A stretch of 8,516 nucleotides of DNA from Coriobacteriia bacterium (lineage in GTDB: Bacteria; Actinomycetota; Coriobacteriia; Anaerosomatales; Anaerosomataceae), in the NCBI GenBank assembly GCA_016938395.1, contig JAFGUS010000167.1, forward strand, positions 1 to 8,516, given 5' to 3'. The translations under genes were made by a program, and so were the position numbers. The notes under the pieces are model-generated. The model made no database searches, was not told the origin of the DNA, and saw only the letters and a list, made by a program, of their open reading frames with translations. Below are positions 4,269-8,516 of the stretch, in pieces; position 1 is the first letter of the stretch; the number at the start of each line of letters is the position of its first letter.

Positions 4269-6830
4269 ATGCACACAAGCACGAGTCTGCCTGCGAGCCT
4301 ACTCCGCGTGGTGCTCACGTGTCTCATCGTCGCCGGCCTGGCGTTCCCGACGCCGGCTGCGGGTGCGGTCATTGCGCGTGACGCTGGTTCGGCCGAGCCG
4401 GCGTCGCCGCTGCGCGACTCCGACGATGCGCGCATTCCGCCGGGTGTCAGTGCGCTCGCGGATCCCCAGAGCGCCGTCACCGCGCCGAGCGGCGACTACC
4501 GCATCGATGCGCTGCTCTCGGGTTACTACCTGAGCGGCACGTCGGTCACGTACAGCTTCTACGAAAACGACGTGTTCGGCGGCAGCTACTACGGATCCGA
4601 GACGGGCGTGGGTGAAGTCTCCGAGGCGGTCAAGACCAACGTACGCCAGATCATGGCCTGGTACGGCTCGATCATGGACGTCGAGTTCACTGAGGTCGCC
4701 GAGACCTCGTCGGTGATCGGCATCATCCGGTTCATGGTCTCCAGCGCGCCTGCGTACGCCTACTCGTACTATCCGCAAGGCACGAGCATGTTCTACGTCG
4801 CCAGTGACGTGCACCTCAACCCGGCGTACGACCGTCTCGGCGATCTCAACGGCTTCCGGCACCCGCCCGGCATGCACGGGTACGCCACGCTGATCCACGA
4901 GATCGGTCATGCGCTCGGGCTCAAGCACCCGTTCGAGCCGGTCGGCAGTCGGACCACCGTGTTGCCCGCCGCCGAGGACAACACCACCAATAGCGTGATG
5001 TCGTACACCTGCACGGGGCGCTCGCCGGCAACCGCGATGACCTACGACGTGACGGCCCTCCAGTACATGTACGGAGCGCGCGAGCGCAACGCGGGCGATG
5101 AAACGTATGTGTTCACCTCGGTTGGCACCGGACAGCACACGGTGGGCGGCGCCACGTTCTTCGAGACGCCGTACCTGACGAAGCAGACGATCTGGGATAG
5201 CGGCGGCATCGACACGCTCGACGCGTCGCTGCTGCCCGTTGCCGCAAGCGGCTACCGGCTCGACCTCCGCGGCGGTGGCTGGCTCATCGGCAACAGCCAG
5301 AGCCTTGGAACCTCCTTTGACCACGGGAGCACGCTGGCTGTGGGCTCGGTGATCGAGAACGTGGTGAACTCCGGGAGCGACGACACGATCTACGCCAACT
5401 CGGCGGCGAACACGTTCGGCGGCTACAGCTTGGGTCGAGCCGTCGGAGACGACTGGGTCTTGGGCGCGACCGCCGTGGACACCCTGGATCTTGCCGGTTA
5501 CCGGCCGTCGGGAGTAGCCCAGCAGCGCGTGGGTGACAACCTGGTGATCGGCCTGCAGGACCGTGGCTCGGTGACCATCGCGGGCTACTACACGGGTTCG
5601 ACGCCCGCGATCGTCTACGGCGCCAACACACCGCCGGTGGCAGCCGCCGAGGTCTCGAGTGAAGGCGGCCGGGCGCCGTTCGCTCTCACGGCTAGCGGTG
5701 CGGCCTCGAGTGATCCGGATGGTGCGCTGGCCACGTACGCCTGGGAGTTCGGAGACGGCGGCACGGCCACCGGGAGCGTCGCGCAGCACGTCTACGCGGA
5801 GCCTGGCGAGTACACGGTCCGGCTGATGGTCACCGACGACGACGGTGCAACGGCGCAGGCCTCCGCGCAGGTGACCGTGCTGCCCACCTTCAGCGTTCAG
5901 GCGCTCGCCGGCGTCAACCGCTACGAGACCGCGGTCCAGGTGTCTCAGAACGCGTTCCCCGGTGGTGCCGATGCGGTGGTGATCGCCACCGGGCGCAACT
6001 GGCCCGACGCGCTCGGCGGCACGTCGCTCGCCGGCGCCCTCGGCGCGCCCGTGCTTCTGGTTGACACCCACAGCGTGCCGTCCGACGTGATGGCCGAGAT
6101 CGCGCGGCTGGGCGCTTCGAGCGCGATCATTCTGGGCGGGGAGGGCGCGGTCGGAGCCGCGGTTGAAGACGCTCTTGCAGCCGAGCTCGGAAGCGTCAAC
6201 GTGGAGCGTATCGGCGGGGCCAACCGGTACATCACGGCCGACCTGGTCGCGGCGCGCACGCGGGCCGCGCTCGGCTCCGCGTGGGACGGCACCGCGTTCG
6301 TCGCCACCGGCGCCAACTTCCCCGATGCGCTCGCCGCGGCGCCGCTTGCCGCGGCGCAGGGCTGGCCGCTCTACCTCGCGCACCCCGCAAGTGGGCTCTC
6401 GGACGTCACCAAGGCGGCGATGGCCGGTGTGACCGATGCGCTGGTCTTGGGTGGCGAGGCGGTCGTCACACCCGTGACGAAGAGCTACCTCGAGGAGGCA
6501 CTCGGCCCGTCCCACGTGACGCGGCTTGCGGGCAGCGATCGCTACAAGACGTCCGTGACCGTAGCAACATACGCGGTGACGCGCGCGGGGCACACCTGGG
6601 ACGGCGTTGGCATCACGACGGGCCAGAATTTCCCGGACGCGCTCGCCGGCGGCGTGCTCCAGAGCGTGTCGGGTAGCGTGATGCTGCTCACGCCATCGAC
6701 CGCGCTCAGCGCCGACGCCGCCGCGGCGCTTGCCGCCAACAAGGGCTGCATCACGAGCGTCACGTTCTACGGGGGTGCGAGTGCCGTGAGCGACGTCGTG
6801 CGCGCAGCGGTGGTGAGCGCCCTCCAGTAG
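4269..6830 (+). CDS. Cell-wall-anchored serralysin-like zinc metallopeptidase with PKD domain and three CWB2 repeats
   Basis: This 853-residue exported protein combines several modules. The signal peptide is about residues 1-33, ending near an AAGA site. A metzincin catalytic domain spans about 75-280. It has the zinc motif HEIGHALGLKHP (H210, E211, H214, H220) and a Met-turn SVMSY (M244, Y246), the tyrosine being the serralysin-type extra ligand. The LQYMYGA segment at about 264-270 is also typical of serralysins. Residues of about 300-445 resemble the serralysin C-terminal region (IWDSGGIDTLDAS; then an IEN...GSDDTIYAN stretch) with only one or two degenerate calcium-binding turns. A PKD-type Ig-like domain covers about 454-537 (WEFGDGG, then YTVRLMVTDDDG). 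CWB2 repeats run at about 544-640, 644-742 and 749-852. The enzyme should cleave proteins at the cell surface while held on a wall polymer. GGAGGAG directly upstream supports the ATG. Serralysins usually lack Sec signals and wall anchors, so this is a notable variant. Confidence 0.92.
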   Translation: MHTSTSLPASLLRVVLTCLIVAGLAFPTPAAGAVIARDAGSAEPASPLRDSDDARIPPGVSALADPQSAVTAPSGDYRIDALLSGYYLSGTSVTYSFYENDVFGGSYYGSETGVGEVSEAVKTNVRQIMAWYGSIMDVEFTEVAETSSVIGIIRFMVSSAPAYAYSYYPQGTSMFYVASDVHLNPAYDRLGDLNGFRHPPGMHGYATLIHEIGHALGLKHPFEPVGSRTTVLPAAEDNTTNSVMSYTCTGRSPATAMTYDVTALQYMYGARERNAGDETYVFTSVGTGQHTVGGATFFETPYLTKQTIWDSGGIDTLDASLLPVAASGYRLDLRGGGWLIGNSQSLGTSFDHGSTLAVGSVIENVVNSGSDDTIYANSAANTFGGYSLGRAVGDDWVLGATAVDTLDLAGYRPSGVAQQRVGDNLVIGLQDRGSVTIAGYYTGSTPAIVYGANTPPVAAAEVSSEGGRAPFALTASGAASSDPDGALATYAWEFGDGGTATGSVAQHVYAEPGEYTVRLMVTDDDGATAQASAQVTVLPTFSVQALAGVNRYETAVQVSQNAFPGGADAVVIATGRNWPDALGGTSLAGALGAPVLLVDTHSVPSDVMAEIARLGASSAIILGGEGAVGAAVEDALAAELGSVNVERIGGANRYITADLVAARTRAALGSAWDGTAFVATGANFPDALAAAPLAAAQGWPLYLAHPASGLSDVTKAAMAGVTDALVLGGEAVVTPVTKSYLEEALGPSHVTRLAGSDRYKTSVTVATYAVTRAGHTWDGVGITTGQNFPDALAGGVLQSVSGSVMLLTPSTALSADAAAALAANKGCITSVTFYGGASAVSDVVRAAVVSALQ

Positions 6831-6874
6831 CGCGCGGCCGGGCGTGGCGAGCGGTTCCCCCAAGCGGCCCCCAT

Positions 6875-6905
6875 GCGCTGCGGCCTGCCTCGCGCGCCGC
6901 TGCGC
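6875..6905 (+). terminator. GC-rich hairpin after the metallopeptidase gene
   Basis: GCGCTGCGG (6875-6883) faces CCGCTGCGC (6897-6905) with eight of nine positions paired and a T-T mismatch, around a 13-base loop. It lies 44 bases after the stop codon and has no T run. It may end the transcript, as T-less hairpins are proposed to do in some actinobacteria, but in a region this GC-rich it could also be chance pairing. Confidence 0.25.
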
Positions 6906-6952
6906 CCAGGTCACGGCTCCTGCCCTGTACCCGCACGGCAGGTGGGTGCAGA

Positions 6953-8371
6953 ATGGACTGCGGAGGCGGATGGATCTTCCGCGGTCGCAGGACGGGCCCG
7001 GATCCATCCGCGAGTCGGGACGTCCGGGGGATGGCGCACGTGCGCGAACTGCCGACAGACACGGTCGATGACACGGCCTCATCCGAGCTGGGGCACGCCC
7101 TCAGCGCGGCGGGCAGCTCAGAGTCTCTCGCGGCGCATCGCGCGGTGGCGCTCGTCGCTGCGGAGGCCGACGCCGACCTCTCCACGATTGTCCAGGCGCT
7201 CAAGTCGACACTCGGCCTAAGCCGGGCCTGCATCCACCTGCTCGGCCGGGACGTCGCCGAGGGAACGCTCCGGCTCGGCGCCGATGCCGGGGCGCACGCC
7301 GCCTTCCTGCTTGATGCCGAGTCGCTGCCGCTCGATTCCGACACGCCGGCCGCCCACGCCGTGACAGCAGGCGAGGCCACGTGGCAGGGCGACCAGTACG
7401 ACGTAAGCGTTGCGGATCACGAGAACGCGAACGGTGTTGGGCGCTGGCGCGCGGTCGCGCAAGGCCAGGCCTCGGCCACTGTGCCGCTGCGCGTGCGCGG
7501 GCGCATCACGGGAGCGCTCACCCTCGAGTGGCCCGAGCCGCACGACTTCGACGAGACCGAGCGCGGGGACATCGAGGCGATTGCCGCAGCCGTTGCGCTT
7601 GCGGTGGAGGCGATGAGGCGCCCATCGGTGCCGGAGCTCGAGCCTGGGTTGCGGAGCGCTCCCGCGCGCAGTGCCGCGTTCCTGGTGTCGCCGGAGGGGG
7701 CGGTCTCCCCGGCGGGTCCCGGTGCGGCGGCCGGCTTGGCGGTGGCGCGTGTCTCAGTCGCCACGACCGGGGCAGATGCGGGTGGCGCCGGGCTGCCCTT
7801 CGCCGACGTCTTCGGCTGCGATGGTGGTGTTACCGCGGTCGTCCTGGGCGCAGCCGGCGCACCGCATGGCAGCGTTGAGGAGTACGCCGAGGCGGCTCGC
7901 CATATGCTCCGCGGTTGGCTGGCGCGCGGCATCGGCCCCGCCGACGCGCTCGGGTCGCTGGCCGCCTGGGCCGCCACGCAGCGGGGCACGGGAGCGTGGC
8001 TTGCGGTGACCGCGGTGGTGCTCGATCCCGCACGACGCTTCGTCGTCACCGGCTCCGTGGGTCCGGCGGTGGCGCTGTTCCTTGGTGCCGAGGACAGGCT
8101 TGATGTAGATGTCGAGGGCACGCCGCTTCTTGGCGCGGGCGTTGCGGTCAGGGCATCCGAACGTGCCCGGTTGCTGCTGCCGCACGATCGCCTGGTGCTT
8201 ATCTCGTCGGATCGCGCGGACTGCCACGAGCACGACGGCATGTCGGCACTCGGCGAGCGGCTGCAGCGGACTCGTGGCATCGACACCGCCCGGGCTGTGA
8301 TTCTGCGGGATGCGCCTGTCGAGCTGCGGTGTGAGGCCACCGCCGTGGTGGAGATGTTCGCGTCGGCGTGA
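6953..8371 (+). CDS. GAF domain protein with divergent SpoIIE/PP2C-like phosphatase domain
   Basis: The protein has 472 residues from the ATG at 6953, numbered here from that start. It is soluble, with no signal peptide or membrane segment. Residues of about 58-220 form a GAF-type sensory domain (LSTIVQALKSTLGLSRACIHLL; later VPLRVRGRITGALTLEW and an amphipathic helix), which may bind a small molecule. Residues of about 280-465 follow the SpoIIE/RsbU fold: DVFGCDGG (D285), the AVVLGAAG strand, a helix pair, AVVLDP, and LVLISSD (D420). The family GD motif of that strand reads G299-A300, and the TDG-like motif reads SDR. One metal ligand therefore seems lost, and activity is doubtful. Such proteins normally dephosphorylate anti-anti-sigma factors; none is nearby. 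The 6953 start has AGGTGG six bases ahead. ATG 7031 (446 residues) and GTG 7040 (443) are alternatives, and a long inverted repeat lies between these starts. Confidence 0.8.
   Translation: MDCGGGWIFRGRRTGPDPSASRDVRGMAHVRELPTDTVDDTASSELGHALSAAGSSESLAAHRAVALVAAEADADLSTIVQALKSTLGLSRACIHLLGRDVAEGTLRLGADAGAHAAFLLDAESLPLDSDTPAAHAVTAGEATWQGDQYDVSVADHENANGVGRWRAVAQGQASATVPLRVRGRITGALTLEWPEPHDFDETERGDIEAIAAAVALAVEAMRRPSVPELEPGLRSAPARSAAFLVSPEGAVSPAGPGAAAGLAVARVSVATTGADAGGAGLPFADVFGCDGGVTAVVLGAAGAPHGSVEEYAEAARHMLRGWLARGIGPADALGSLAAWAATQRGTGAWLAVTAVVLDPARRFVVTGSVGPAVALFLGAEDRLDVDVEGTPLLGAGVAVRASERARLLLPHDRLVLISSDRADCHEHDGMSALGERLQRTRGIDTARAVILRDAPVELRCEATAVVEMFASA
6966..7011 (+). repeat. 11-bp perfect inverted repeat near the start of the GAF gene
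   Basis: GCGGATGGATC at 6966-6976 is exactly complementary to GATCCATCCGC at 7001-7011, with 24 bases between. If translation begins at 6953 the hairpin is inside the first 20 codons. If it begins at 7031 or 7040 it lies in the leader just ahead of the start. It may control translation or be a binding site. Confidence 0.5.
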
Positions 8372-8414
8372 GGGGGCGTGGCCGGTAGGACGGCGCGCGG
8401 CCCGTCGATGGGGC

Positions 8415-8423
8415 TGCTAGAAT
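8415..8423 (+). promoter_or_regulatory. Extended -10 promoter for the tRNA gene
   Basis: TGCTAGAAT at 8415-8423 fits an extended -10 element: TG, one base, then TAGAAT, five of six bases of the consensus. It ends 18 bases before the mature tRNA, which suits a start site near 8430. No convincing -35 hexamer lies 16-19 bases upstream, which extended -10 promoters can tolerate. Confidence 0.55.
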
Positions 8424-8441
8424 GTCTCTCGCACCACCATC

Positions 8442-8516
8442 GGGCGATTAACTCAGCGGGAGAGTGCCTCCCTTACAAGGAGGAAGTCGGGGGTTCAAAT
8501 CCCTCATCGCCCACCA
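8442..8516 (+). tRNA. tRNA-Val (anticodon TAC)
   Basis: The 75-base cloverleaf is complete. The acceptor stem GGGCGAT pairs with ATCGCCC. The D stem is ACTC/GAGT. The anticodon stem CCTCC/GGAGG carries the loop CTTACAA, giving anticodon TAC for Val GTA/GTG codons. A five-base variable loop and a T arm with loop TTCAAAT follow. The discriminator A and an encoded CCA end exactly at the window edge. All stems pair, apart from one G-T in the T stem. Confidence 0.97.

Noticed and set aside
3122..4480. Long - strand open frame opposite the first CWB2 gene
   Set aside because: It is an antisense shadow with similar biased composition that overlaps two convincing + strand genes.
3179..6830. DNA repeats in the CWB2 coding regions as a possible CRISPR array or mobile element
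   Set aside because: The repeats are protein-domain repeats about 300 bases long with diverged sequence. There is no regular short repeat-spacer pattern, no transposase and no terminal inverted repeats.
4299..7082. Very long open frame on the - strand (over 900 codons) opposite the metallopeptidase gene
   Set aside because: It is the antisense shadow of a GC-rich gene. Its translation is Arg/His/Gly-rich low-complexity sequence without domains, while the + strand product has clear catalytic and repeat motifs.

Overview
The window is GC-rich and gene-dense. All protein genes lie on the + strand, and G or C dominates third codon positions. Three-repeat cell-wall-binding modules (CWB2, the PF04122 type), a Sec-exported wall-anchored peptidase, a GAF/SpoIIE-like regulator and a CCA-encoding tRNA together suggest a high-GC Gram-positive bacterium. 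Actinomycetota, perhaps Coriobacteriia or relatives where CWB2 proteins are common, is the best guess. That placement is inference from gene content, not from a marker gene.

Left part (1-1958): the 3' end of an NMT1/SsuA-type solute-binding protein overlaps by ATGA a membrane sensor histidine kinase (sensor region, HAMP, HisKA, HATPase). The pair looks like a translationally coupled sensing unit in which the binding protein may present a ligand to the kinase. No response regulator is visible.

Middle (1959-2881): a noncoding stretch of about 435 bases holds an operator-like palindrome with a 21-bp-spaced direct repeat, a TTGACA box abutting a second palindrome, a hairpin and a terminator-like hairpin. 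It leads to a tiny gene for a secreted 69-residue protein of unknown family, which has a strong ribosome binding site and is closed by a 15-bp hairpin. A further structured leader of about 217 bases follows.

Surface-protein part (2882-6830): two genes encode exported proteins ending in three CWB2 repeats each. The first has little else besides a signal peptide and a short spacer. The second carries an N-terminal metzincin (serralysin-like) zinc peptidase, a degenerate serralysin C-terminal region and a PKD domain ahead of the repeats. Both products should sit on the cell wall, bound non-covalently to a wall polymer.

Right part (6831-8516): a cytoplasmic GAF protein has a divergent SpoIIE/PP2C-like C-terminal half that appears to have lost one metal-binding Asp. 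A tRNA-Val(TAC) with its own extended -10 promoter ends the window. No mobile element, CRISPR array or rRNA is seen. The most unusual items are the wall-anchored serralysin-like peptidase, the orphan small secreted protein behind a structured leader, and the apparently crippled SpoIIE-like protein.
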